Below, in pieces: positions 51,601-63,570 of a DNA stretch of 64,000 bases; the first letter of the stretch is position 1, and every line of letters starts with the position of its first letter. The stretch lies in NCBI RefSeq assembly GCF_964355755.1, contig NC_092675.1:5054312-5118311 (forward strand), read 5' to 3'. Source of the DNA: Antedon mediterranea. Taxonomy: Eukaryota; Echinodermata; Crinoidea; Comatulida; Antedonidae. A program made the translations under genes and the position numbers. Under the pieces are notes generated by a model. It was not told the DNA's origin. It ran no database searches and saw only the letters and a list, made by a program, of their open reading frames with translations.

Positions 51601-53192
51601 CGGGGGTGGGGAGTTGGGTACTGATGGTGCCAAGACCGGTTGAAATTCTACAAAGCCCCTTCTTGTTTTGTTTTGAAAGCAGGAATGCAAATACTATAAA
51701 AATGTTATGTGTTTCTATATATAAAACGTATATAAGTCCACAAACACTTTTCCATTGGCTTAGAGCCTGCAAACATTTGAAGTTTGCGTTTACGTGGAAG
51801 ATTGTGATGCGTTACGAATCATTTCCGGGTGATTACAGAACTAACCAGAAAGCAGTCAGTTTTTATTATTTTCAATCACAATTCAGGAAATGTCCATTTA
51901 TGGAAAGATTTTAAAGTTTTCTTGTACTATTGCTATCTCGTAATAAATGAGCAACACCGTCGCTTTACAGACACGAAACATTAATTACAGACAAGAAATC
52001 TCTAGCGGCCTAGATTACACAACAGCACAATTTTGTAATGCGTTAATCAAAAATTTAATAATTTACATAATGTATAAGTTTGTAATTGATATAAAATGTG
52101 TTAAGCCGGAATTAAAAATAAAAATATATTAATTAAAAGCGAACACATATAGGTATAAAATTGCATATTAATATTCCTAAACGCCTTAAATGAAACGATT
52201 GTGTCGATCGAGTGCGATGTTGAGTATATTAAAGAAGATGCACCGTTAACAAACAAATTAAATAGGTCTAATTTAGCCTAATCTGTTATGTAAAGAAATT
52301 TAATTATCATCACATAGGCCATTGCATTTCAAATAACAATACAGAATCAGTATATTATTTCTACGTTGCTGTGATTGATTGTAGACTACTCTGAAGAAAA
52401 ACAAACGGTCTGCGACGAAACACGAACGGTTCGTGCTGCAGACATCCTTACAGTATTAATATCATGAGCACTATATTAGCCTACTTTATTCTCCTTCGAT
52501 GCGGTTTTTTCACATGAGATTATTCACTCAGAAAAGGTTTCCTTTTGAGCTTTTAGATAAACCTAGTGATACATTTTCTTACCAATAATTCCTCCCAGCA
52601 TATCCATATATTGATGCGTATATACTGTTTAAGTATACATATTTAAAATCGAAATTAAAAATATAAAAAGCACTGAATAATTTGATAATACTCATGTTTC
52701 AAAACATTGATCCATTTAAATGCTACTGAGCCAGGTTGAAGGTACGTTGCAATCATGATACACCGATTGCATGTATCATAAGCTCTCATATTGAAAATAA
52801 AAAGGTCTTCCGTGACATAAAAATGATAAAGATCTAAACATAGCAGCGTTCTTCTTTTATTGCTCCAAAAATAAAAGGCCTAAATGTCAACATAAACGTG
52901 GATTAATAATCAACGAATTATTGTTATCCAAATGAAATTGTTAGATGTTAATAAGTAGGCTACTTTACATGGTAAACCTTTTGGTGTGCATGGCAAATTC
53001 TCAAGATGGTTGTGCAAACAACCAAAACGTTTTTTTAAACAAAACATATAAGGTGTACCACAAACCTAACTTTAAAAAAAAGGCATGATTATATACAGGT
53101 TAATGTAATATTATGTAACATTTGCAGGGCCTCTTTTGGACCAAGTCAAACAGATAATTGCTTATAAAACAACAAATAAAAGTCGACTTCAT

Positions 53193-53483
53193 TAAAAATG
53201 TATTGTCCCCCAAAACATGAAAAATGAAGATTAAATTAAATCAGACTTTGAATATGTTAGGCTATTTTGTAATGTAATAATATAATGGTTCAAAAAAAAA
53301 AAATCACTGGACTGGCAGCCAATTTGACCATTTTTTGCTTTCAATTAAAGTTTTTTTAGGTAAACAAATTTTTTTTTCCATCCAATTTTTGGTCAAAGTG
53401 GATAACTATTATGTTACATTAAAATGGCATATTCAACCAAAATTGTGTTAAGAATTATATTTTAGGGGTACAATACATCTTTA
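53193..53483 (+). mobile_element. MITE-like element, family B, complete copy
   Basis: About 291 bp with inverted ends: TAAAAATGTATTGTCCCCCA on the left, and on the right TAGGGGTACAATACATCTTTA (complement TAAAGATGTATTGTACCCC). The interior shares blocks such as AAATCAGACTTTGAATAT and TTTGGTCAAAGTGGATAACT with copies at 57.3-57.6 and 60.35 kb. Noncoding. Confidence 0.7.
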
Positions 53484-55203
53484 AGTGGCCATTTTCGGTC
53501 AAATCAGTAGAATTAGGGAAAGAGTTCATTTACTAAAACATATCACTTCATCATACTGTTTAATGGCTTCGACACGTCGATTGCGGTAACTGTTAGCGGT
53601 TAGAATACGTTTATAAATTTCAATACCGACTTATCGTTCGATTAAAGTTCCGCCGTTAGCTAACATATTAGTGAAACTATGTTATTCTAAGAGTAACGTT
53701 CGTTTTACCATCCAATAGTTTTACATGTTGTGCAATGCCTTTTCCCCGACTTATTTTAATTTGTGATTGCAAAATTCTAATATAATATATCTAGTATAAT
53801 CTATATGTTTTCTGCAGTGTTATCTGAAGTTCAGACAGGTATGTCTAGTATGTATCTCCTATGTAATTCAAGTCTGTATAATTTTGTTCAGTTTTATATC
53901 TACATTTTGCATTTTCTTTTTTTATTTTTATTTTCATATTGTAAATAAATGTCTCAGACTGACTTATTTTATAAAAGTAACCTTTAAAAGAAGCCTGGCT
54001 TTAATTAATTTCCTTATAAGCCTATTTTGGAAATTTTGGTTGGTGTGTTATTAGATAACGCTCATAAGAGCCAATATTTTCTCATGCTATACTTTATGCA
54101 AATATTTATCTCTTGAAGACAATAAATAAAATGTATATAGGCAATGCATTGATAAGCCACGGTATGCATTAACACTCCTCTTCTTGATAAGGTGTTCTTA
54201 AAAAGGCTTCATTTATTTTGAGAAATTATTGATTTTGTTATGTTGATCCTAAAAAAAGGATGAATATCACTGGAGACCCTTTTTAAAACTTTGTTCCGTT
54301 TTTGGTTTTTAATTTCTTAGCACTATCAGAACATATACAAACATATATAATTATGATAGCTTTCTATCGGCAATAAGAATAATTATTTAATTGTTGAAAA
54401 TGATCAACAAAAATTTAAATTTATTTGTAATACAGGTAACGCAATTATGATAATATTTTAAATATGTGTATGTATATTACAAATATTAATAAATAGAAAC
54501 TTTAATTGATGATATATCGCTGAATCAAACAAACAAGAAAAAAAATAAAACGTGTAATAAAAGTTTAGTTTTTTATATTGAGAAATGACATACTGTATAC
54601 AATGTGATTACAAGCACCAACAACTACGGTCTGGATTTTCAGTTACAACATAATAATTTACCCAAAGATACAAAAGTCATTGTCATATTACACTCATTAA
54701 AACATTCAATTTCAAAAATAAAATAGTCGAAATTTAATACGGAAAGCAATCGTAATAATATTAGTCATTTTAAATAATCATAGCAAATCCTTTTAAAAAT
54801 GAAATATTGGATTCTATATACCTGGTAAAATACTTGGAAAATTTATTGATATTTTTACAAAACATTTATTCCCAAGATATATTTAAGAACATTCCCAGCT
54901 GACGACGGATTAGGCAAGGAACACGATAATGGATGTAATATAGGACAATTCTCGTTAATCAACGTTACAGCGATGTTAGATCCCGACTCACTGACAAGCA
55001 ATCACTACCCAGGGAGGTGTCAACCAATGGGTAGGCTCTTTTACATACTTGTACATGCAATTCAACGTATAGAATTCATTTCTCTATTGATTTAGACTTG
55101 CAGTAAATTGAAACTGATAATCACATGTTAACTTCGGTAAAGCTAAAACATCCACCAATGAAAAGTTATTATTGATTATGAAAAAAAGTAATGTAACTAC
55201 AAA

Positions 55204-55425
55204 ATGATAATAATAATAATAATAATATCCTGGATTTATATAGCGCATAATGTTGTGAAACCTCTAAGCACTGAACATTATTACCCAAGTCATTTTTTGA
55301 TCAAACACGTATGGAAACATACTCCCACAATGCAGCTAGTAATCAGCAAACGTAAAATATCTTGCCTCAGGATACAAACAATGCGATGAGAATTGGATTC
55401 GAACCTCGATCTCACGATGTTATTG
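55204..55425. repeat. dispersed invertebrate repeat after (TAA)n, tRNA-like B box
   Basis: ATAATAATAATAAT leads into GGATTTATATAGCGCATAAT and CCTCTAAGCACTGAACATTA, later TTGCCTCAGGATACAAACAA, TGCGATGAGAATTGGATTCG and AACCTCGATCTCACGAT. The complement of the last part, GGTTCGAATCC, is a perfect pol III B box, but no A box or cloverleaf is present, so this is not a tRNA gene. The whole is a repeat type common in marine invertebrate genomes. The 61-aa open frame over it is spurious. Confidence 0.55.
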
Positions 55426-55552
55426 TTATATTATACTTGATTTAGCTAATTGCAAAAACAAAGCAATTGTACGAGTGTGTCATTTTATATTTATAAACGT
55501 GCATGATCTGCACCATTATGAGTTTTCACGTGACAAGATCGGGAATCTGAAA

Positions 55553-55894
55553 TTATAAAAACCATAGTCAATGTGTGTCTGTGCGTTCGCACACAACGCA
55601 ACGGAGCTGATCCGAATCATATCTGAGTTAACCGAAGCGAGTGCTCAAATAGCAGTTAGTACTCTCTTATCCTTCGTAAAATCCGATATAACATCCGATA
55701 AATAACGTTTAGACTCGAATTCGAATTACAACGGGTGTATCGGACGTTCATACCAGTATATAATTATGTTTTATATTTGAACGCAGTGAGAACAATCCTA
55801 AATCAAAAGACCGAGAGTAATTAACTTCGATAGAGAAAAGAGCGTGTATAGTATAGCTTTTGTTTATGAAATTATTGTCCGGTCCAAGAATAAG
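55553..55894 (+). promoter_or_regulatory. candidate plus-strand promoter and first exon
   Basis: TTATAAAAACC at about 55553 is TATA-like and is followed by a CpG-richer 300-bp stretch. The first frame there, ATG at 55571 to TAA at 55705, encodes 44 residues (MCVCAFAHNATELIRIISEL...). A donor AATAAG/GTGAGC lies at 55894. The ATG is too close to the TATA box to belong to it. It could be a noncoding transcript start, an unrelated exon or an enhancer. Confidence 0.2.
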
Positions 55895-57334
55895 GTGAGC
55901 CTTTCGAATGAATGGTTGTTATTAACAAACAATGTCCAAAGCAACCTGCACATACAAGCTTTAACAATATTAGTATTTGTTCTTTATTATTCAAATATTT
56001 TTCTAAGAAACAATCAGACGCTTCTTTGTGTCTGATACCGTATAACATTATGCAAAACGAATAGAATAGTTATTCGATAATATATACAACATACCTTATG
56101 GTCACACAAACGAACACCGAACAAGTGCTACATTTTACTTCAAATAATATTGTATTATTTAAGACTTTTTGTGTAGAATTTCAATTCACTGTTTATATTA
56201 AGTCTCCGTATATATTTATATCTAACAATAAGATATACTTAGCTTCGCTTTAGCAATTTGGCCTACTAACATTACGTTTGTTTATGTGTTTATTTAGGAA
56301 AATGCCCGAAATAATGATACAATGAATATCCCATATGTTTCTGAAAACATATGTCTCTTGCTATAAAGTAAAAATACTATTCAGTAGGCCAATTGAATAA
56401 ACGCTCGTGTGTATACACAATCGTTAAGAGTCGTAATGTAAGGTCATAGTCAAGTCCTACTTAATAAATCCCAAAATCCCATTCGACTTCCTGCGCAGGT
56501 CAATCAACGTCAATGTTTTGAAGACTAAAACAGTACGCGCAAGTCCTTACTCATTTATCAACAATAATGCTTGCTTGTATTTCGTTATTCACAAAAAAAG
56601 AAATGTCATCAGTCAAAATGCATTGACTTCATACTTTTTATCCTAAAATATCAGAGACATACTTACTGCTACTCAACGAATCTTTCAACATGGCGGCAAT
56701 AGTTTAGTTTGTTGATATCTATAGCTTTTAATTATTTTTTTTCTAGACTTGAAACTAATTTTTATTTAACGTACAGTTCGTACAACGTGACCTTGCATTG
56801 AAATGTTCTGTGTATAATGCGAGCACTATCACATGATTTATGGGCATATTTATATCGCGGACTTTAATGGAATTGATAGCAGTTACAAAATATTAAAAAT
56901 GTAGCGGCTTGATAATGCAGTTCTCATTAGGATAAAGTGAATGTTAAAATTGGATTTATACACTCGTTGATATTTCAACTGATTGCCAGATTGATATAAA
57001 TTTATTATGATAAAATTATACTATCATGTTTTGTACGAACGGTAATGTTGATAAAAAAATTTAATAAATATTCAATTTATGTTGAAAATTAATAGATAAT
57101 AATTATTAGAAAAAAAAAGTGTGACAATACATTGAGCCTAAGGTAAGAATAAACAAATATCGGGTTCAGTATTTACAATTTAAAAAAGAAAAAACAATTT
57201 ATTGTATACGCCTTTTACCTGTACATCAAAATCTCTCAATTCAAACTCCTTAACAATCTTACCGTACTAATAATGTAAGTACCGTACTAACAACTACATT
57301 GCTGAGGTAAATTTCGATTAATATGTTTATCACA

Positions 57335-57607
57335 TATAATTATTGAATATGCCATTTTAATGGGACATAATAGTTATTCACTTTGACCACAAATTTGATC
57401 AAAAAATGTTATTTTCCTGGAAAAAACTGTAATTTAAAGCAACAATTTAGTCAAATTGTCTATCAGACAATGGGTTTTTTATGTTAAATTTAACCATTTA
57501 TTTTGTATTTATAAGAATTCACTATTATTTATTTATATTCAAAGTCTGATTTTATTCATCTTCATTTAGATCAAAATATTTTTGGGGGCCATTTTACATC
57601 TTTACTA
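57335..57607 (-). mobile_element. MITE-like element, family B, truncated copy
   Basis: Reversed relative to the 53.2-kb copy. It shares TATGCCATTTTAATGGGACA, AGTTATTCACTTTGACCA and CAAAGTCTGATTTTATTCAT, and ends at the outer side with GGGGGCCATTTTACATCTTTA, the family inverted end. The other end is not recognisable. Confidence 0.6.
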
Positions 57608-58711
57608 TTAATTGATCAACTTTATTTCAAAATTAAAAATATAACAATATGTTCTTCTTGTTTCTTGAGAACAGTGAAATTTATTTTCTTTCTGCGGAAA
57701 ATTATGAACGAAAAATAAAGATTACATAAGCAACTTTTTTTACCGCGAATATGAAGGCCTATATATTTTTAAAATAATGTTACTGAGTTAAAGAAATATT
57801 TATCTCATGTTGTCCTGCTTTATAGTTTAATTAAATTTATTGACATTTTAAAGAATTTCAACTCCAATTTTTAGTGTATTGCTTCTTCTTGTATTTTGTC
57901 TTGTTATATAAATTGATTTTGATCAAATAAAGGACTGGTAACAGAATAAACTGCACTTTTTATATTATAGGACCAACATTATTTACATGGATATCCCTAG
58001 CTGAGTTTTTTTACTCTGTAAATAGTAAACAAGTTCAACATGAGACATGCATTATATAATCGTATTCATTTGAATACAATTTAAAACTGAACGAATTAAT
58101 AATTAATTATACTCAAATTAATTGTAGTTTGATTTGCTTTAAAAATCTTTAATATAAGTTTTATTTCATAATTGTATATTTCAGTTTCTAAACATCTAAA
58201 ATTATGTTGTGTTTTTAACAGATAGTATTTATAAACATTATTTCAACCTCATTATTGTATATTTTCGTCATTTGTTTACTAGATACGAAAATATGTATAA
58301 ATTAAGTTTAATTTAAGTTTAATGAATATATTATAAATCCAAATAATACGTAAGTAATATCACAATAAAATAAAATTATTACTTTGCAACAATATTTACA
58401 ATAAAAGACATCAAACATTGTCGAAAGTTTTCCTAAATAATATCTGTGTTCCAAACCTGGTAGTAGGCTATAAGCTTATTTCCGATTATCTGTGTCTTTA
58501 TTATTATATGTATATTGTCATAAACATAGTGTGATGTCATTTTTTTTTCGTTCGTTAAATTTGTGAACTAGAAACTACTAATAATATCATAATTATCAGG
58601 AATTCAAAATATAACTTTTATCGTAAACTAACGACTAACAATTATTTTTTATCGTACACAATTTACTTAGGCCTATGGTTAAATTAAAATAATATTAAAA
58701 TGTTTACATAC

Positions 58712-58736
58712 CTTTTTCTGCCATTCTTTCTGTCAT
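58712..58736 (-). CDS. Pitx: Pitx, first coding exon of long isoform (8 codons plus 1 base)
   Basis: Found by asking what could precede the 46.7-kb exon. On the minus strand an ATG at 58736-58734 reads MTERMAEK, then one extra G, then a good donor (AAAAAG followed by gtatgtaaac). The phase-1 end fits the phase-1 acceptor at 46716, creating a Val codon and an open frame of 350 codons through four exons. An in-frame TAG lies about 66 nt upstream of the ATG with no ATG between. An out-of-frame upstream ATG at 58806 would cross the splice in the wrong frame and may act as a uORF. A GC box lies about 140 nt upstream. With only 25 coding bases the call depends on donor strength, phase and promoter context. 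A different or additional upstream exon remains possible. Confidence 0.55.
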
Positions 58737-58890
58737 TTTGTGACCTTTGACAATACCAATGATTCTGATTTTCTCTTCGATCACAACTGTAGAGGGCACC
58801 TATCATTTGACAAGCCTCAATAATATTGCGGAATTTGTATCATACTATGAGAGTAGGCCTAGAGATATTGGGAAAGGGCGGGGGAAAAGG
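58737..58890 (-). promoter_or_regulatory. candidate distal Pitx promoter (P1) and 5' leader
   Basis: On the minus strand a CCCCCGCCC GC box (58884-58876) sits 140 nt before the first coding ATG, in a patch richer in G and C than its surroundings. No TATA box is visible. The leader holds an upstream ATG at 58806-58804 that runs out of frame past the splice donor, so it could dampen translation. The start site is not defined. Confidence 0.4.
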
Positions 58891-60520
58891 CGTGATGTGA
58901 GATGTAGATGACCTGGAATGTGTGTCTGTAGGCTGTGTTAAAGCAGGGAAGAATGAAATTAAAAAGATTCACTCTTCCCTGGTTAAAGCTATTCGTTTAA
59001 TTTGTTTACTTTGTTCATCAGTGTACAGGATAATATTGCTGAAGATGTTTAGTTGAATACGGTTATTGTCAGTCCGATGGATACCTTATAAACTTAATTT
59101 ACATCAAAAGCTATAAGTTTATTCGGAATTATTCAGTTTAGGACTACTAAAAAATATAAACAAGATATTTTATAAGACCAGTATATTTATTAAGGTCTGA
59201 AAGGGAATATGGTAAAGTAAATGGTAAGATAATATTATGGTTACGGGGAAGCGATGGACATTACTACAGCCAGGTCAGTTTTGAGTTGGGATTGATACTA
59301 TGTATTGAAAAGAGAATTATGTGTACACAAAACCAGCTTGTAGGCCTATATTTTTATTTTCATCTGGTTTTCCTTTTTGCAGAGACGACATTCTGCGGTA
59401 AACTGAATACACGTATACAATATGCCGCTGTAGAACTTCTGAATATGAAAATTCAATTGATTATTATTTTAAGCGGATGGAAATAAATATTTAATGGCTA
59501 GATATTATCAAAATTCATAGAAATTGGAGATTAATAGACAAATGATATAGATAGCCAACAGTCATTTATTATAGACAGAAATAAAGACGGTAGGATATAA
59601 TATTAATGGTCAGCAAAATGACTGTTTTGACCTTGACACTCGTTTATTTCATTCTGAGAAGATCTCTTTTAATTTGGCCAAAATTGTCAGCGATATGATG
59701 ACTTGAATGTGTAGATATTCAAAACCGATAAAAATATACCCCCGAGTGTAGAAGCATGATCTGTTTTCAAGGAGTCGAAATGAATAAGGTGGATTAGCGA
59801 GTGGGCACGTTTGGGAGAGACATTGTTAATCTGCATCAACGGTACGAATGCATGCTGTCCTTCCAGACGTTAAGCCCATGAACACTGAATTTCATAAAAG
59901 GATATTTATATATAAATCGTTTAAATACATTGAAAACACATCTATACCACACACCATTTCTAATTGAAGTAACTTCACAGGCTTATTGCCAAAAATACTT
60001 ACAATAATTATTACTCTATAGAAAATATTATTTTCCATAAAGTGTAAATATTAACTTTATCATTTAGGCCTACTACTAGTTTTAGTTACACATTAAAGAT
60101 GTTTCGTATAACATGAAAATAAAGTGGAAAAAGAAAGAATAAAACTTTAAAGGCCATTTTATAGTTTTAACAAAGTTATTCACTTCCGCAGGAGAAAAAA
60201 CAAATTATTTCTTAAATTTCTAAAAAGACAAAATAAACGGTTAGAGTTTTAAAAAATCGGACGCCGAGACAAGGGCTTCTGGTTAACTAGTTTTTCCTTT
60301 AAAAATAGTTTCCTTAAAAGGCTTTTGTAATGTAAATATATATATTTTTCGATCCAATGTTTGGTCAAAGTGAATAACCAATAATGTGACATTAAAAGGG
60401 CATATTTAACAACAAATTGTTCACATTTTCTTCAGGAAAAAAATAATGTTTAACTCTCACAAAATGTCAGTCATTTTAACTCATTAGAATAGTAATATGA
60501 TCAATGTTAATGACTTTATC
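58891..60520. other. sequence upstream of Pitx, no gene seen
   Basis: AT-rich with one GC-richer patch at about 59770-59880 that includes GGATTAGCG, a K50 homeodomain-type site. The 66-aa frame at 59286-59486 has no recognisable features. Confidence 0.4.
60348..60420 (+). mobile_element. MITE-like element, family B, fragment
   Basis: TCGATCCAATGTTTGGTCAA, AGTGAATAACCAATAATGTG and ATTAAAAGGGCATATTTAAC match the core of the 53.2-kb copy. The ends are not found. Confidence 0.55.
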
Positions 60521-60529
60521 GTTTATAGA

Positions 60530-60544
60530 GGGCGGTATAAAAAG
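60530..60544 (+). promoter_or_regulatory. GC box with TATA box, candidate plus-strand promoter
   Basis: GGGCGGTATAAAAAG joins a GC box to a good TATA box pointing right, away from Pitx. A start would lie near 60565. The nearest credible plus-strand exon is the signal-peptide exon at 63477, but no link is shown. Confidence 0.25.
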
Positions 60545-63470
60545 ACCAAATCGATACTTTTGAATTTCAGATGTAATCATTAATAATAGTTATTATTATT
60601 AAATTAGTTTATAACCATTATTGTTAGTTTATGTCAATACAATTACTATTGCAATTATGGTGTGCGATTCTTTGCCAAGAGACTTGTATTAATTAAATTT
60701 ACTGAAGAACGGAAAACGTACGAATAGTTAGGCCTAATTCATTAGTTGAGAACATGCTAGGTGCAATGCATTAGCACGTCACTAGTGACCGACCCCGGAA
60801 AGACCCGGTTCTGTGATTAAAGAACAGATTACAAAAAAAAACACATCACAACAAACCCGACGATAGACGTGTCTCAATTTCTTTTAAGATAAATGAGTAA
60901 GATTCAATAATCTATTGCAACTGAAAGTTCGTCCATGAATTAAATAATTAAATCAATCAAATAAAACCAATTAAACGCCATTTAAATGCATTTAAATTAA
61001 ATTTCTTCATTAATATTTTTAATTAATTCGATTTTTTTCCAAAATAGAACAAATTACCACCAAACACGTTTTCCAAAGATTACTGCAAGTAAGGATGTTA
61101 ACGTAACTGACGAACACTAGGAATAATGATGATGTTTTATTTTTAAATGAAACAAATGTTTTTTATTTGATCAATAATAAATGAGGATATTCGGGATTTT
61201 AAAAGGTATCTTTTCCACATTTAGGCCTACAGATTAAATATCTGTTTTTACATTTATTTTTTTACAAATTTAAACTTTATTTTTACACTCTAAACTAACT
61301 AAATTGACTCATTGCAATGATATAATAAGATTTCCAACTTTATTGATATTTTAATTGGAAAATCATCACACTGTTAGGTGGAAATCCCAAGAAAAGATAT
61401 TAGGCCTGATACAATACAATCGGCAATCGTGACTACTGAAACTAGTGTTAATAACTCCACATGAAATCATGTAACGCAGTGGTATGAAACGACTTCAAAA
61501 TGTTTTACACATTGAACATGGCCTTGTGATAAGACACTTTATAAATCCAGGTTTGTCTCCTCAACCCAAGGGCAAAGTCGCCAAGAGAAGATTAATCTTA
61601 CTTCTTCCTGAACGGCCATTCTGTGTTACTATATTTACACAAAGTGGTCAACGTTCCAGATCTGTCACTTTTTTGGGAGAAAAAATATTGCACCATAATC
61701 TTGTGCAGAAAGCGATAATGATCTCTAATCCGGGGAATAATTATAATAATACTCGGACATAAACAGCAAACATGCGTCCATTTTGTTTTCTGTCATTGTT
61801 AAGGTGTGAGAAGATTTCCACGTAAAATGAATTATGTGTCTGCTAATTTAAGTGGCGGTTTTTGTGATCTATGTCATTTACTACTGTCGAGTTATTGTCA
61901 TGTCGAGTTAAATTTATTGCGATGTACACGTGTTTTAGTGAAACAAATAAGGTAACAAAAAAGTTGATGAATTGTTGCCATTAAATTAATAAAATGAATG
62001 AATGAACGAATGAATGAATATCCATACAACAATTAACATAAAGTAACTTGATTGCTAAAACAAGAAATGTATAAACAAAATATTTGGAACACTGTTTTGT
62101 TTAAAACCTAAACTAATATTACAAAAAGTGATATTCATAATTATCATTAAACAGTAGAAGTGGAAGTATAGTTAATATTAAATAAGAATATTTTTGTTAA
62201 AAAATAGGAGTATTTACGTTCGAACTGTCAGTTATTGTGTACAATAATGTCTTAAAATACATTGTTATAGTCTTGTAAGTTATATGTTCACATTTATTAA
62301 TAATATATATTATAATATAAGTATAGTACGTGATGGAAATGAATATACATTTCATCGGTTAATTAAAAGGTCTTGGATAAAGTTTGCTTTACCTTGTTTA
62401 GCAGAGGATAAGAAATAGCTCAATTAGAGCTGAGGTAACAACAACCAGAATTAAGAAATTAAATAAATCTCTGACATCGACACTATAAAATATGGGATCA
62501 GCGTCTAAATGATTTAACGCATAAATACGGGATCGTAGTGAGATGATTGGCGTGGACCAAGGATCACTTCCTGTATAGATAATGATACCTGCTGGGAGGA
62601 TGCCCGTTGACCTACCATCATCTTACTATCTCGGCCTTCTTACGCAGCCAGTGATTCTCAACTGAAGTCAATTCGCAGGTGAAGGAATCATACCAAGGCT
62701 ATTGTATGCACCTGGTTGAATTTCTTTAACGGTTAAACAATACAAATATGTAAAATGAATTATAATCTCATTCTACCTGTCCCGCATTGGTGTCCTTTTG
62801 TCCTTATTAGTAACAGGCTATTTCCAGGGGATGCTATTAATGATCTCTTGGCCAGATAATTTATTTAAAAAATGGATTTTACATTATTGTAAGGTACATA
62901 TCGTATTTAAAATGACACAGTATTTCGTTACTAAATAAAAAGTAAATTAAATTTAAATATAATGGTCACTGATAGTCCCTGATGTAGGCCTCCACTGATC
63001 CAAATTGCAAAATTGAAAAATGAATTAAAAACTACCCAAAACAATTACAGTATCAAACGTTTTAACTACCGTAGAAAACGCAAGTTAATAAAGGCCTGCG
63101 TGCTATTTGACTTTGAATTTGAAGCATACCTATTATAACTGTCAACATTATTTTCTAAGGAAGTAATAATAATAATTCAATCATTTCAATTAATTTCTTG
63201 TTGACATTCAAAATTCCATACATTACGTATAATAGGCCTACTATCTAAATTACATCAATATCAATTATAACAATTTAAAATAAAATTACTGCATTATAAT
63301 AACGTTAAAAATAAATCAAATAAACTAGTTATTTTTGGCATCTCTAAAACCAATTAAAATTAAATTTTCAGTTCACGTTTTGAAACATGAATTCACAATT
63401 GTTTTTAAATAAATATCTGCGGCAAAGGATACTGTAGTTCAATAATCGACAACGTGGTGCAGTAGTGAGT
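60545..63470. other. intergenic sequence right of the 60.5-kb promoter candidate
   Basis: Contains a GC-richer 92-codon ATG frame (61484-61762) that I do not recognise and that lacks splice or promoter support. An AATG microsatellite lies at about 61993-62019, and the enhancer-like patch at 62490-62720 is listed separately. Confidence 0.4.
62490..62720. promoter_or_regulatory. enhancer-like cluster of transcription-factor motifs
   Basis: GC-richer than its flanks. In under 50 bp it has ATTGG (inverted CCAAT), CACTTCCTG (ETS core) and AGATAATG (GATA core). Further right come two E-box/ZEB-type sites, CAGGTG near 62678 and CACCTGG near 62711. Dense motifs suggest a cis-regulatory element; proof would need conservation or accessibility data. 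Confidence 0.3.
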
Positions 63471-63476
63471 GCGAAT

Positions 63477-63570
63477 ATGGAAAAACATTTGACTTTCTTA
63501 TTTGGACTTGTCTTGCAAATATCTATTAAAGATGCATTATTACCAGAAATGAACAGAAACTTGGGATCAG
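63477..63570 (+). CDS. probable first coding exon of a secreted or membrane protein (partial gene)
   Basis: A plus-strand ATG at 63477 in strong context (A at -3, G at +4) opens 31 codons plus one base before a good donor (TCAG/GTAACT at 63571). The peptide begins MEKHLTFLFGLVLQISIKDA: a short charged start, then a hydrophobic core like a signal peptide, then a polar part (PEMNRNLGS). A phase-1 intron just after a signal peptide is typical of genes for extracellular modular proteins. Without splicing the frame stops four codons later. The rest of the gene would lie beyond the right edge. The protein family cannot be told from this exon, and the call could be a chance hydrophobic frame. Confidence 0.38.

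Larger units (their letters stand above)
46717..58711 (-). other. first Pitx intron (long isoform)
   Basis: 12 kb between the tiny first coding exon and the second. AT-rich. It contains LINE tails, tandem duplications, foldback copies and one plus-strand promoter-like patch (55.55 kb), all listed separately. No second gene is clear in it. Confidence 0.55.

Noticed and set aside
51606-51914. 102-codon frame on plus
   Set aside because: Begins at GTG rather than ATG just after a LINE tail; the sequence is not protein-like.
55380-55425. tRNA-like B box (GGTTCGAATCC on minus)
   Set aside because: No A box, acceptor stem or anticodon arm; part of a dispersed repeat.
61484-61762. 92-codon ATG frame on plus, GC-richer than surroundings
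   Set aside because: No recognisable domain, no clear splice sites or promoter, and no biased composition typical of coding; kept only as a note.
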